A stretch of DNA of 64,000 bases from Dyadobacter sp. MSC1_007 (GCF_023667495.1 NZ_JAMOZL010000003.1:496001-560000), one strand, 5' to 3'. Shown: positions 51,619 through 61,825, numbered from the stretch's first letter. Numbers and translations: made by a program. The notes: generated from the sequence alone by a model not told the origin.

Positions 51619-52695
51619 TTATTCAACAACTTTTTGCCATTGCGATATGATAGAGGTGAGGTTGAGTGGTTTGAGTTTATCGGATTTATGTAATCTCATT
51701 TGTTGCCTGAGCGCATCATCCGTCATGAGCCGGGCAAGTGATTCAGAAAGTTTCCGGACGTTCCCCGGTTCAACAAGGAGGCCATTTTTACCATCTTCGA
51801 TGAGTTCTTCGGGACCTGTATCACAGTCGAAAGCGACGATCGGGAGCCGGAATGCCAATGCTTCCAGGAGTACCATGGGTAATCCTTCGAACCGCGAGCT
51901 GAGGCAATAGACGGATGCTTGTTGAAAGTAACTAAAAATATCTTTGGTGGTGCCAATCAAGGACACAGAATCTGACAGATTTAACGCCGCAATCTTTTTT
52001 TTGAGCAATTCCCTATCTTCTCCGTCCCCAATAATAAGTAGTTTCCATTCATTTCGAAGCTCGCCAGAAATTTCGTGCCAAGCATCGATCAGAAGGTCAA
52101 ATCCCTTCTGAGGAGTAATGCGCCCTGCGGAAATAACCGTTTTGGAAGTTTTTTCGGGAATGTGCTGCAATTCCAGGAACATAGGGTTGGCAATGTGAAC
52201 CAGCTCGGCCCGCCGAAACCATGCTCCCTCTTTCCAGAATTTGATGTCCCTGCTGGTTAAGGTAATGATTTTGTCGGCAAAAAAGAGTGCCAGCTGCCTT
52301 GCAAACGATCTGGCGGCTATTCCCAGGTTAACCTTAAAATTGAAGTGTTCCCAGACAATGTGTCTGATCCGCGTCATTGCCAGCGCAGGTATCGAGTATG
52401 TAGCCATAATAGATTCGACGGTAATAAATGTGTCGATATGGTTACTGGTTACGAACTGGCGGATCTTGCCGATCGAGTAAAGTATCTTTTGAATACCTTT
52501 CTTATCTTCAATATGCAGGCTTGTTACGCGAACGGCTGGATCAAACGGGAAGAATATAGCTTCGGGGGCACCAAATAAACCCAGCACGTGAACATTATAC
52601 CCTTTCCTGCACAGTTCGTTGATGATTACCGACGCAACGCGCTCAGTGCCGCCACTTGCTGTAATATTGTAAATAAAGAAAACGATATTAGGCAT
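51619..52695 (-). CDS. Glycosyltransferase family 4 protein (EPS locus, GT-c)
   Basis: This 358-residue GT4 protein starts MPNIVFFIYNITASGGTERVA, the usual GT-B N-terminal pattern. The donor domain shows ISAGRITPQKGFDLLIDAW, SYFQQASVYCLSSRFEGLPMVLLEALAF (with the E-x7-E pair) and CDTGPEELIEDGKNGLLV. The pattern resembles alpha-1,4-GalNAc or galactosyl transferases such as PglJ/H, but the sugar is not determined. It overlaps the upstream polymerase gene by 8 bp, which indicates coupling. Confidence 0.93.
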   Translation of the reverse strand: MPNIVFFIYNITASGGTERVASVIINELCRKGYNVHVLGLFGAPEAIFFPFDPAVRVTSLHIEDKKGIQKILYSIGKIRQFVTSNHIDTFITVESIMATYSIPALAMTRIRHIVWEHFNFKVNLGIAARSFARQLALFFADKIITLTSRDIKFWKEGAWFRRAELVHIANPMFLELQHIPEKTSKTVISAGRITPQKGFDLLIDAWHEISGELRNEWKLLIIGDGEDRELLKKKIAALNLSDSVSLIGTTKDIFSYFQQASVYCLSSRFEGLPMVLLEALAFRLPIVAFDCDTGPEELIEDGKNGLLVEPGNVRKLSESLARLMTDDALRQQMRLHKSDKLKPLNLTSIISQWQKVVE

Positions 52696-53995
52696 ACGAT
52701 TTTGGACCGGTGATCACCTGCAGTACCAGATACAGGATCTTGGCTACAACGTAGGATACGATAAGGAACATTAGGGACCAAAAGGCGGTATTGCCAAAGA
52801 GCAATAAGTCATCTATGAGACGGGTGGTACAACTCATCAACACTACCATAAAAAGGAAACTGAAATAGTTCATATTCAGCGGGTTGAGTATTTTGAACAT
52901 ATTGCGCAGATAACCTACCAGCAAACCAATCACCAGTGAGTACGCAATGCCGCCCCACAAGCCGAAGAAGTGGTAGGCCAGATAGTTGTAGCGCCCGTTT
53001 GCTCCGGATGTCCTCCGGTTGGAATAATATGCAAATACATCCACCCCGATAACTTCAGGCGGCGTGATCTCAAAACCCAGCGTCTTTAGAATTGTGCCCC
53101 AGCCGGGATAAAAAGCATATTTAAGAAACGATGTCTCCTGAATACTATTCATTACATCGTCGTAGTAACCTAAAAGGAAAATATCACCGCTCGACATCAG
53201 CCTGAGACCAACCTGCTGCATGGCTGAATTGGCATCGGCCCCCACAGAGATCATTACAACTGCAATGGGGAAACTCGCCAGGAGCATCATCATTGGAATT
53301 GATAATTTCATTGTTTTCAATTGCCCTTGCTGTACCAGCGGGAAAGTGATCAGGAAGTACAGAACGAAAAAGGTGATGATCGAGGACTTGGAGCCCGTTG
53401 TGGCAACGTCGATAAGCAATATAAAGCAGATGAATACCTCAAACAGATTCAGTTTCTTTTTGAGAAAGATGATTTTGTAATACAGCGCCAGCGTAACCAG
53501 TGTGCGGAAAGATGTCAGCAATGCTCTGATGATACCATGCCCTGTGTAAGCCGAAACGTGATTTTCTTCGGTATTTAAGAGTACAATACCGACGGTTTGA
53601 AGGTTAATGGCCTCGATGAGCAGGTAAGCGGCACACACTATAAAACAAAAGAGGTCAAATTCACTAATGCCTTCACCCTGTATTTCCACCTTGCTCGTTT
53701 TGCCGTCAAGCCTCAATACAGGAATGTATCTTGCCACCACCATACCGACGAAAAGAGCGATTTCCGTTCCGATAAAGGACCATCCATAAATTGGCTTCAG
53801 GGTTTCATCGGAGTAAAGAAAGTAAACGCAGAATGCACTGCTGGCCATGTTGATTACGGTGAGGAACAACGGGTCCAGGATTCCCCAATAGTGCTTTCGG
53901 TAAATGAAAAGATAGACGCCCAGGATAGCTGCATACAACAGACCGAAATATGCCCAGTTGTCCGTAATCGCGGTTACGAATAATTCATTTCCCAC
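52688..53995 (-). CDS. Wzy-type oligosaccharide repeat-unit polymerase
   Basis: This 435-residue integral membrane protein has about ten or eleven hydrophobic helices and a large periplasmic loop (about residues 260-345, including YYDDVMNSIQETSFLKYAFYPGWG and SNRRTSGANGRYNYLAYHFFG). The topology, loop and context point to a Wzy or EpsG-like polymerase that joins repeat units from lipid carriers. Sequence conservation in this class is low, so the call depends on topology and neighbours. It overlaps genes on both sides. Confidence 0.85.
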   Translation of the reverse strand: MGNELFVTAITDNWAYFGLLYAAILGVYLFIYRKHYWGILDPLFLTVINMASSAFCVYFLYSDETLKPIYGWSFIGTEIALFVGMVVARYIPVLRLDGKTSKVEIQGEGISEFDLFCFIVCAAYLLIEAINLQTVGIVLLNTEENHVSAYTGHGIIRALLTSFRTLVTLALYYKIIFLKKKLNLFEVFICFILLIDVATTGSKSSIITFFVLYFLITFPLVQQGQLKTMKLSIPMMMLLASFPIAVVMISVGADANSAMQQVGLRLMSSGDIFLLGYYDDVMNSIQETSFLKYAFYPGWGTILKTLGFEITPPEVIGVDVFAYYSNRRTSGANGRYNYLAYHFFGLWGGIAYSLVIGLLVGYLRNMFKILNPLNMNYFSFLFMVVLMSCTTRLIDDLLLFGNTAFWSLMFLIVSYVVAKILYLVLQVITGPKSYA

Positions 53996-54716
53996 TTTTC
54001 AAGCTATTTTTAAAATTTGACAGCTTCACCCTGAACCAGAAATATGTACCTACACCCTTACCAAGGTTGTTGGTCACTACCCGTACAATGTCTTTCTTAT
54101 GCATTGGGTCAACGTTCGTTGAACTCATGCCCAGGTCATTATAGATCGATATCAACTTAGGCATATAAAAAAACAGCTCCTCATACTTGCTGAACAATTC
54201 GATATTATAGATATGGTCCGCCGTAAGTTTATAGTCTAAGTTATAGCTCTTTTCTTGATAAATGTATTTAGGATAGAATATTGCCTGGTGCGAAATATTC
54301 CGCAAAGCAATGTTCCAGCGGCCCACTTTTCCAGTGTAGATCTTGTTAGTATTCTTTAAATAGGTGTTTCCGTAATAAATGCCGTTAGGGTTCTCAAATA
54401 GCGGTACAATTTCTTCAATAATGGTGGGCGTGCTGAGTAAGTCGTCGCAACCCAGGAAAAAGGCCCAGTCACCGGTGGCCAACCGGAGCGCTTTGTTCAT
54501 CGCATCAAAAATCCCTGTATCGCCTTCACTTTTCCACAATGCGATATCATTCTCATACTTTTTGATAATATCCAGCGTCCCATCTGTCGACAAACCATCC
54601 ACGATAATGTACTCTATATTCTTATAAGTCTGGTTAATTACACTTTTGATGGCATTTTCCAGATCTCTTTCTCCATTTCTTACAACTGTCAGAATGGATA
54701 TTTTTGGCTGCTGCAT
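53985..54716 (-). CDS. Glycosyltransferase family 2 protein (EPS locus, GT-d)
   Basis: This 243-residue GT-A enzyme has a classical GT2 start, PKISILTVVRNGERDLENAIKS, with a DGLSTDGTLDI motif and FFLGCDDLLS carrying the metal-binding DD. It resembles colanic acid WcaE-like transferases (ISIYNDLGMSS, ISHQAIFYP). It overlaps the polymerase gene by 11 bp. It lacks membrane helices, in line with a cytoplasmic inner-leaflet enzyme. Confidence 0.93.
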   Translation of the reverse strand: MQQPKISILTVVRNGERDLENAIKSVINQTYKNIEYIIVDGLSTDGTLDIIKKYENDIALWKSEGDTGIFDAMNKALRLATGDWAFFLGCDDLLSTPTIIEEIVPLFENPNGIYYGNTYLKNTNKIYTGKVGRWNIALRNISHQAIFYPKYIYQEKSYNLDYKLTADHIYNIELFSKYEELFFYMPKLISIYNDLGMSSTNVDPMHKKDIVRVVTNNLGKGVGTYFWFRVKLSNFKNSLKSGK

Positions 54717-54725
54717 ACACTTGTA

Positions 54726-55916
54726 CTATTCAGGAAAGGACAGCGCTACGCTGACCTCATTGAGGAATTTCTTTGAGTATTGGGAAATGGTAAAGTTACT
54801 CCTTACGTGCGTTTGCGCCCGGTCGGAAATTGCATCATAGAGTTGCGGATCTTTCAGTAAACGGGTGACTTCGGCGGCGAGCGCTTTCTCATCTCCCTTA
54901 TATAAAAGGCCTGTCTGCCCGTGCTCGATCAGTTCACTGGTGCCGGCCGAGTCGTAAGCCACTACCGGAATGCCATGCATCATACTTTCTATCGTTACCC
55001 TGCCCATAGCTTCATTACGTGAGCACATGAGCGTAATGTCCAGATCGCTGTAAATCGCTTCGACATCTTTCGAGAAGCCTGTGAAAACAACGTGGTTTTC
55101 AAGGTTGTGCTTTTTGACATAGTCCGAAAGCATATCGAAATAAGGATCTGCATCAATCTCACCGATTATCTTCAATTTAACCGGAAGATTGCTTTTGACC
55201 AGCAAATTCACCGCTTTGATGGCTGTAAGCTGGTCTTTGGCAGGATCGATCACTCCAACGATACCAATGGTGGCAACCTGCGTTTTGCTTCGCTTTGGCC
55301 TGGCTTTATCATCATGGACTAAACCATTGTAAATGACCACGCTGTTGGCTCGTATGCCCGTATCGACAACCCGCTTCTGGTAAACGCTTTTCGAAATGCA
55401 GATCAGCGTCCGCGCTTTCTCTGCCCAGAACCTGAACGCCTGTCTTCCGAAATTATATTTCAGATTATAGTCTTCATATACAAATTCCCTGATGTGCCAG
55501 AGATGTTTGCGTCCGGTGATGAAGGCTACGAATGCCCCTATGAAAATTACCGAGCTATTGGAATGGATCAAGTCAATGCGTTGCCTGATCACGAGAATGC
55601 CGAGATAGATGGAAAGGAGGATATTCATGCCGAATTTGGAAAGATACCTCAGTTTCCCAAACTGACTGCCTTTCGAGGAGACGTCCCACGCGAGCGGAAG
55701 TACCTTGTAGTCAATATCCAATTTATCCAGTTCACTCGTAAAATCGCCTTTCTCCCTGCAAATAACCAGCCAATCCACCTGACTTTTCAAGGCGCCTATC
55801 AACGTCAGCAACGATCGGTTTGCACCGTATAAGTTGCCGTAATGGCTGATAGTCAATATTTTAGGCTTCCTGTGTGTCATTTTTTTCGCGTGATCCTGTA
55901 TCATTTGCACTGGCAT
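54726..55916 (-). CDS. Glycosyltransferase family 4 protein (EPS locus, GT-e)
   Basis: This GT4 protein has up to 396 residues. The first natural start could be ATG 55880 (MTHRKPKILTISHYGNLYGAN), 12 codons after ATG 55916; the longer form is listed because both leave a short intergenic gap. The donor domain shows GIVGVIDPAKDQLTAIKAVN, YSDLDITLMCSRNEAMGRVTIESMMHG and YDSAGTSELIEHGQTGLLY. The N-terminal LYGANRSLL motif is common in GT4 sugar-nucleotide transferases. It lies between the methyltransferase and the GT2 gene. Confidence 0.92.
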   Translation of the reverse strand: MPVQMIQDHAKKMTHRKPKILTISHYGNLYGANRSLLTLIGALKSQVDWLVICREKGDFTSELDKLDIDYKVLPLAWDVSSKGSQFGKLRYLSKFGMNILLSIYLGILVIRQRIDLIHSNSSVIFIGAFVAFITGRKHLWHIREFVYEDYNLKYNFGRQAFRFWAEKARTLICISKSVYQKRVVDTGIRANSVVIYNGLVHDDKARPKRSKTQVATIGIVGVIDPAKDQLTAIKAVNLLVKSNLPVKLKIIGEIDADPYFDMLSDYVKKHNLENHVVFTGFSKDVEAIYSDLDITLMCSRNEAMGRVTIESMMHGIPVVAYDSAGTSELIEHGQTGLLYKGDEKALAAEVTRLLKDPQLYDAISDRAQTHVRSNFTISQYSKKFLNEVSVALSFPE

Positions 55917-55949
55917 CGACGAGCGGATTCATCGGCAACTTTTTGTATG

Positions 55950-56660
55950 CTACTTCAACCTTTTCTTTGCAACAAGAATGTAGGTACACGCGTCTTTGTC
56001 CTTTGCGCCTTGTGAAGGCACTTGATCGAACAGGATGATCAGGGGCTGCATGATTATGGCCAGAACAGGGCGAAGGTATTTTGGTAGCCCAAAAGTAATA
56101 CCGTCCTGAAACAACTGGAGTCCCATTGCGGAGCGGCCGATAATGCCTTTGAAATGAACCACTTCAAAGCCTGCGTCGGTCACTACTTTTTTCAATCCGG
56201 TAGAAGTCCAGCGCCAGAAATCCGTTGGATCCGGGTGGAACATCCAGTAGCCGTGCGTGCTCAGTATCAGTTGGCCGTCGTCTTTCAACACCCGTAAGGC
56301 TTCCGCCAGGTATTCAGTGGGATTGACAACGTGTTCCAGCGCCTGCGTTGATAATACAACATCGAGGCTTTTTTCAGGCAGCTCAATCTGCCCTTCGGGC
56401 GAAATATGTATATCGGCAATTTTGTTCTCCGGCAGGTCAATTCCGATGTATTTTTCGACAAATGGAGCGATAAGCGGCTCATACGGTTTGTTGCCGCAAC
56501 CATAATCGGCCAATGTAAGCTTTCTGGGGCTTTTTGCGACAAAGTCGCGGATCACATCTTCAATTGCTTGCCTTAGCTGACGCAGATAGTAATATCGTGT
56601 AGCCATTCTACCAAAAATAGACGGATACAAGCGTTCAATGCCGGGTTCTCTTTCGTTCAT
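55950..56660 (-). CDS. Class I SAM-dependent methyltransferase (EPS locus)
   Basis: This 236-residue protein has the SAM-binding fold start LTLADYGCGNKPYEPLI, a GIDLPEN acidic loop, LDVVLSTQALEHVVNPTEYLAEALRVLKDDGQLILSTHG (methyltransferase motif 4/post I pattern) and a C-terminal basic tail. It may methylate a sugar or lipid-linked intermediate of the exported polymer, or its terminal residue. It sits between the Wzx flippase and the GT4 genes. I see no signal peptide; a hydrophobic stretch near residues 198-214 may associate with the membrane. Confidence 0.9.
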   Translation of the reverse strand: MNEREPGIERLYPSIFGRMATRYYYLRQLRQAIEDVIRDFVAKSPRKLTLADYGCGNKPYEPLIAPFVEKYIGIDLPENKIADIHISPEGQIELPEKSLDVVLSTQALEHVVNPTEYLAEALRVLKDDGQLILSTHGYWMFHPDPTDFWRWTSTGLKKVVTDAGFEVVHFKGIIGRSAMGLQLFQDGITFGLPKYLRPVLAIIMQPLIILFDQVPSQGAKDKDACTYILVAKKRLK

Positions 56661-56706
56661 GTCTGAAATTTTAAAATTTAAATTGTATTTATAGGGTGTT
56701 ATAGCT

Positions 56707-58155
56707 TTATGTTAACTGGGGTCTACCGGGCAAATATCTTTTTATCAGTCTAAAATTGAAAATGGAAAAGATGACGATTGAAACGGCCGCTTTGACAAAC
56801 AGCGACACAAGCGCCGACTTGAAATCTACAATCTGGAAGTTAGCATAATGGGTATTAAACCACAAGGCGGCGATCAACGCAAATGCAGAATCGAAATGGC
56901 TGGCGACAACCCTAAAAAAGGTCATAGCCGGTTTATGGAAGATATATCGCATCAGCACGAAGAATATCAATACGAAGCTTATCAGAAACGAGGCTACCAG
57001 TGAATACGCCGTAATGGACAGCGATTTGAAATACAGCGTTCCCATCATAATCGCTGCAATCAGAACCGATGCACTCGCGAGTCCGAGTTTAAAAAGGAGG
57101 TCCGTCCGTCCGGTTGCCTGGAAGATCGCACCCGCGCTCGAAGAAATCATCTGGACCCATATCGAAATACTCAATATCTTTAAAATAGGGGCTACCTCTC
57201 CCCAACGCTCGCCCAATACCAGGTATATGATCTCTTCGGACGAAAAATAGATGAAAATAGAGATGGGTATTCCTATGAGTGTCAGTACTTTGACCACTTT
57301 CAGGTACTCCGTAAAAATAACATTGGTGTTATCCTGGAATTTGGCGAGGATCGGATGTAAGACCGGTGTAATGACGTGCGTGAGATTGGAAATTGGGTAC
57401 ATCATCAATTGATAGGCCTGGTTGTATATCCCCAGACTCTGACTGCCCATGTATTTGCCAATCAGTATATTATCCAGGTTCCTGGAAAAGTAGTTAATAA
57501 AATTGAATGCAAACTGATGCATTGAATATCTGGCGATTTTCCGTGCTCCACCGAGTGAAAATCCGTGCGTTAACTTTAACCCGGAGAAATAATAGAAGAA
57601 AACAAAGACAAAAATGCTGGATATGATCGAACGCCAGATGATGGCGTAATAACTCCAGTCGGATTGAGCCATTGCGATTGCGAGAACACCCGTGATGAGC
57701 GAAATGCACACTTCTACTGTGCCAATTGCTTTGAAGGACTTTGCCTTGATTAGCAGGCTTTTGGGGACGACGGTGAGCGCGCTGAAAAGGACATTAATCG
57801 CAAGCAGCTTGCTGATAGCGATGTAAACCTCATTCTGATAGAACCAGGCAATGGCATACGACAGTGCCGCAAACGAGATCGCCAGTCCAACGCTCAGGAA
57901 AACACTGAGTTTGAATATATCAGAAACATCCTTATTACTCAGACTTTGATTCTGGACGATGGCAACACCAAGACCGATATCACTGAGAATGTTGAAGAAT
58001 GAAATGAATACCGTAACAACACCTACTATCCCAAACTCGGATGGCGAAAGGAGCCGTGCCAGCACGGAGTTGACAATAAGCCCGATGATGATGCCGCTGT
58101 ACCTGGTAATGAATACGGTGATTGTTCCTTGTTTGATTTCCTGCTGAATCTGCAT
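56707..58155 (-). CDS. Wzx-type lipid-linked oligosaccharide flippase (MOP superfamily)
   Basis: This 482-residue protein has 12-14 predicted helices. The start TVFITRYSGIIIGLIVNSVLARLLSPSEFGIVGVV is the classic Polysacc_synt/WzxC pattern. Further features are FSRNLDNILIGKYMGSQSLGIYNQAYQLM and the repeated Gly-rich turns of the MOP family. It exports lipid-linked repeat units across the inner membrane for Wzy. It is separated from the Wzz gene by a 161-bp gap without a recognised promoter box. Confidence 0.93.
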   Translation of the reverse strand: MQIQQEIKQGTITVFITRYSGIIIGLIVNSVLARLLSPSEFGIVGVVTVFISFFNILSDIGLGVAIVQNQSLSNKDVSDIFKLSVFLSVGLAISFAALSYAIAWFYQNEVYIAISKLLAINVLFSALTVVPKSLLIKAKSFKAIGTVEVCISLITGVLAIAMAQSDWSYYAIIWRSIISSIFVFVFFYYFSGLKLTHGFSLGGARKIARYSMHQFAFNFINYFSRNLDNILIGKYMGSQSLGIYNQAYQLMMYPISNLTHVITPVLHPILAKFQDNTNVIFTEYLKVVKVLTLIGIPISIFIYFSSEEIIYLVLGERWGEVAPILKILSISIWVQMISSSAGAIFQATGRTDLLFKLGLASASVLIAAIMMGTLYFKSLSITAYSLVASFLISFVLIFFVLMRYIFHKPAMTFFRVVASHFDSAFALIAALWFNTHYANFQIVDFKSALVSLFVKAAVSIVIFSIFNFRLIKRYLPGRPQLT

Positions 58156-58316
58156 ATCCTCCCTATTTTCTATTGAGTTTAACGAGAATCAGCCGAACAG
58201 GGAAAAACGTGGAAGGGACCCCCACTTTAATTAAATAGTCTCCACCCACATGCATGATATACTACAACTTTCATTGATTAAGATTTTGAATAGCTAGAAC
58301 ATTCAGAACGGTCCTG

Positions 58317-59402
58317 TCAGTTGTCGGCAGTTGCCAGGATTTTCTGCACTACTTTTTCTTTGAAGAGGAGTATATAAATAATGATAAAAAAGCCGCCGAG
58401 GAAACCGAATACCAATCCGATTCTCAGGCGCTTTGGACTGCTTTTAAGAAGTGGGACCTTCACGGGTTCCAAAACTTTGAATACAGGTCTTTCTTCCTTG
58501 ACACTTACTTTGGCTTGTTCGTATCTTCTGACAAGATCACTGTACAGCGACTCAGACAGGACGTATTCTGCTTGCAGCCGCTGTTCCTCTATTTTTGCGG
58601 TATTAGAAAAAATGTTCCGGTTGCGGTCGCGGTAAATTTGGAGAGCATATTCGGCATTGCGGAGTCTGTCTTTCGCTTCCTTTACCCGTTCCACCAGAAC
58701 GTCAACGCGCTGGGTCGCTTTGGACGACCGGTAGTCTTCCACATAGTTGACCAGGTATTTTTCAGCTGCTTCCACAATAATGGCCGACACGAACGGATCA
58801 GGTGTTTCGGCACTTATCAGAATAATGCCACTTTTCTGATCTACCTCGGAAGACAGCAATGAAAGGACATTGTTAATCTCCGACTGCTCCTGAAGGGAAT
58901 AAGAGAGGATACCATCTTTCGATAGCTTCACTTCTTTCTTCGGTGTTTTGGAAGAAGAAAAGGAGAATAAACCAGACAGCAGACCTGGCTTACTCTGGGT
59001 TTTCAAATACTCCTGAAGTGATTTATAGGATTTGTTATCCTTGTCCACGACGGGTTGTTTCAGCAGAAATGCACCGAAGGGTGTACTCTGCATGATGGTC
59101 GGATACAGGTCCGGTTGCAGTTTTTCTGCACCGTCACCGTTCAACCCGGCGCCCAGTAGCGAGAAGGAGCCTCTTCGGGAAGTACCGTATTCAGGCAAAA
59201 GCGTGATTTTCGCCTCAAACTGTTTAGTGAGTGTAAAGCTGTACAGCACACCTGCCACAACAGAAGCAATCACAGCGATAATTAGCATAACGATATATCT
59301 CCTGATAAAAAGGATGATATCAATAAAGCGTATTTCGGACACATTGAGTGAATTGTCCTTACCGGTGCCGACGTCGGCCTTTTTTTCGGGAGAAGAGATC
59401 AT
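58317..59402 (-). CDS. Wzz-type chain-length determinant (polysaccharide co-polymerase)
   Basis: This 361-residue membrane protein has two helices (about 34-56 and 325-347) around a long periplasmic coiled region, the Wzz/PCP layout. The proline-rich PVFKVLEPVKVPLLKSSPKR before helix 2 is the PCP signature. There is no C-terminal tyrosine kinase domain and none is nearby, unlike Wzc. It overlaps the SLBB gene by one base (TAATG), so the two are coupled. It would set polymer length. Confidence 0.93.
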   Translation of the reverse strand: MISSPEKKADVGTGKDNSLNVSEIRFIDIILFIRRYIVMLIIAVIASVVAGVLYSFTLTKQFEAKITLLPEYGTSRRGSFSLLGAGLNGDGAEKLQPDLYPTIMQSTPFGAFLLKQPVVDKDNKSYKSLQEYLKTQSKPGLLSGLFSFSSSKTPKKEVKLSKDGILSYSLQEQSEINNVLSLLSSEVDQKSGIILISAETPDPFVSAIIVEAAEKYLVNYVEDYRSSKATQRVDVLVERVKEAKDRLRNAEYALQIYRDRNRNIFSNTAKIEEQRLQAEYVLSESLYSDLVRRYEQAKVSVKEERPVFKVLEPVKVPLLKSSPKRLRIGLVFGFLGGFFIIIYILLFKEKVVQKILATADN

Positions 59403-61825
59403 TAGTTATTATTTCTGCTCAGCGTGATAACTGCCAGCGTAAGTGTGCTTACCATGGATGCTATGAAAGAAAACAATGCAACGCGCTCACCGGGCGTCCG
59501 TTCACGTTGCGGTTCGGCCGCTTTGATAGGAATCGTTACAATAGCACCCGGCTCGACTTTCGGGAATGAACGGAAAAATAAAAAGCTCTTGGTCCTGTAA
59601 GTACGGCCATTCGGATAAGAGACGTATACCCTTTTTTTCCAACCTTGTTCCGTGTACCCTCCGGCTTGTGAAATATAATCGGCATAGCCGAATTTTGGAT
59701 CGTAGTTCATCACCGACGGGTTGTGTACGCCTCCCTGGATCCGGACAGTCTCGGACTTTCTTGGTATGATGAGCGTATCGCCATGCATTAGCAGCAGGTT
59801 GGATGGTAGTGAAGGTTTATCAATGATTGCTTCTATATCGACCGCGATCAGCTCATTGTTCCGGTAAAACCGTGCTCCGGCCAGGTACGCTTCTGGTTTG
59901 AGACCACCTGCCTTCGAAAACATATCTGAAATACGCTCAAAATTATTGATAATCGTGTAGCTGCCGGGATATTTCACTTCTCCTGAGATCGTCACAGCCT
60001 TCTGGGCCTCATATCTTGGGGATTTTCGCACGACGACGATATCCTGAGGTTGTAGTTTAAATTTCTGATCGTCTGGATTTAGTACCAAATTATCAGCCAC
60101 ATCAATAGTGAAAATACGGACGTTCTGAGAAGTCGGAAGATCCAGGGTATCATTTTTAACACGCCTCGAAACTTCAATACGATAAGGAATACCGCCTTCG
60201 GTGTAACCACCGGCCTGAAATATAAGGTCGGCGATAGTAATGTCCTTGTAATAATAGTAGTTGCCAGGATTGATTACTGATCCTGAAATGGTCAGGAATG
60301 TGAATTCCTTCAAATCTTCAATGGATTTTACCGTAAGTATGTCGCCCGCGAGCAATGGAATGTCTTCGATTTCACCATTAATAAGCTTGCGCAAATCGAT
60401 GGCCACAATGCCGGTTTGTGTGTCTCCGCTGGACCTTTCCAGGATAGCCCTGTTCAAAAATGCCCTCGGACTCAGCCCCTGGGCCATTTTCAATAGCTTT
60501 AATACCGTATTGCAACGTTCTTCCAATGCATAGGGCCCCGGTATTGTTACGGCTCCCCGGACTTCGATCTGATTGCTTACAACATCTAATATTTTCTTGA
60601 TGTTGAAGATATCGCCGTTTTTAGGTACAAATGATGCGACCTGTGCCGAGTCAATGCTACCAATCATATAATTGGTGCCGGTATTGCGTTGGTAGGTGAA
60701 AGTCTTGGTATAAGCCTCAGGAGTAAAGCCGCCGGCATACCGGATGATCGATTGCAGGTTTTCGTCGGCCTTTGCTTCGAAAATACCTGGCCTCTTCACC
60801 TGGCCGTTCAACTCGATGCGCGTTTCAAACGGTCTTATCAGGATGATATCCTGATCCTGTAATGCAATGTTATCTTTCAGATCGGCATCCACCAGGAAGC
60901 GGTAAAGATCTATACGCTTGATCACCTTATTATTTCGGATGACCTCGATGTTACGATAAGAACCGTTACGGCTGGGGCCGCCGGAGAGGGAAAGTGCATT
61001 GAAAGCGGTAGCCAGTGAGGAAACAGTGTAAGTTCCAGGCCGTGCCGCTTCTCCCGTGATCATCACGCGGATGCTGCGCACATTACCGAGTGTAATCGAC
61101 GAATAAGTGCCTGAACCCGGGCGGTTAAGGGTGGAATAAGCCTGCCTTAGCCGGTTTATGATCCGTTCGCTTGCTTGTTCGATTGTCAGTCCGTTCACAT
61201 ATACCGGTGCGAGGTTCAGCATTTTTACTGTGCCTTCCGGACTGATTTTCATGCGGAAGTTATCTACCGCATTACCGTATATATCTACAACAATTTCATC
61301 TTCCGGACCGAGTATATAATTTCTTGGAGTAGCAATGCGAAGGTTTGGTTCAAATGTAGAAGATGCCCTTGCAAAAAATGCATATCCAAACGTCCTGTTT
61401 CTTAGCCGGGCGCGGGCCCTTCTTGCATTGGTCGAGTCACGTTCGTTATTGGCCTCGTCTTCAAGCTCATCGAGATCGTCCTGGTCCCTGGTTTCGTCTA
61501 ACTCGTCCCGGTTGGGATCTTCGGTTTGTTTTTCGTCGGGCTTTTGCTGTACGCGTTTACGCATGGCCGATATCTGGTCCAGCGTATAACCTCTTTGTAA
61601 GGCAGCTCTTTCAATATCGAGATCCGACATTCCCGCAGATTTTGCTTGATTGTAAAAATCAACAGCTTGTTGGTTGGTCACCTGTGAAGGATCTACCTTT
61701 TGTGTAGGGTCAGGCGAAGTGGTTGTGGGAGTAGTATTCTGGGCAAAAACCTGGACATTGGTCAGGATCAGGAGCAGGGAAAAAACGGTCCTGACATATT
61801 TTCTTACAAAGGATTGATAATGCAT
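59402..61825 (-). CDS. SLBB-domain polysaccharide export protein (Wza-like)
   Basis: This 807-residue outer-membrane export protein has a signal peptide (ending about VFAQ), a Bacteroidota-type N-terminal helix pair (GMSDLDIERAALQRGYTLDQI), and a highly charged linker with Glu/Asp/Arg repeats (about 104-146). The poly-export domain follows (RNYILGPEDEIVVDIYG, about 165-250), then five or six SLBB repeats, each with a G-x-V-x-x-P-G-x-Y pattern (for example ITGEAARPGTYTV, LNGQVKRPGIFEA, ISGEVKYPGSYTI). A C-terminal hydrophobic segment (FSFIASMVSTLTLAVITL) is followed by NNN. It is the first gene of the locus. Confidence 0.93.
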   Translation of the reverse strand: MHYQSFVRKYVRTVFSLLLILTNVQVFAQNTTPTTTSPDPTQKVDPSQVTNQQAVDFYNQAKSAGMSDLDIERAALQRGYTLDQISAMRKRVQQKPDEKQTEDPNRDELDETRDQDDLDELEDEANNERDSTNARRARARLRNRTFGYAFFARASSTFEPNLRIATPRNYILGPEDEIVVDIYGNAVDNFRMKISPEGTVKMLNLAPVYVNGLTIEQASERIINRLRQAYSTLNRPGSGTYSSITLGNVRSIRVMITGEAARPGTYTVSSLATAFNALSLSGGPSRNGSYRNIEVIRNNKVIKRIDLYRFLVDADLKDNIALQDQDIILIRPFETRIELNGQVKRPGIFEAKADENLQSIIRYAGGFTPEAYTKTFTYQRNTGTNYMIGSIDSAQVASFVPKNGDIFNIKKILDVVSNQIEVRGAVTIPGPYALEERCNTVLKLLKMAQGLSPRAFLNRAILERSSGDTQTGIVAIDLRKLINGEIEDIPLLAGDILTVKSIEDLKEFTFLTISGSVINPGNYYYYKDITIADLIFQAGGYTEGGIPYRIEVSRRVKNDTLDLPTSQNVRIFTIDVADNLVLNPDDQKFKLQPQDIVVVRKSPRYEAQKAVTISGEVKYPGSYTIINNFERISDMFSKAGGLKPEAYLAGARFYRNNELIAVDIEAIIDKPSLPSNLLLMHGDTLIIPRKSETVRIQGGVHNPSVMNYDPKFGYADYISQAGGYTEQGWKKRVYVSYPNGRTYRTKSFLFFRSFPKVEPGAIVTIPIKAAEPQRERTPGERVALFSFIASMVSTLTLAVITLSRNNN

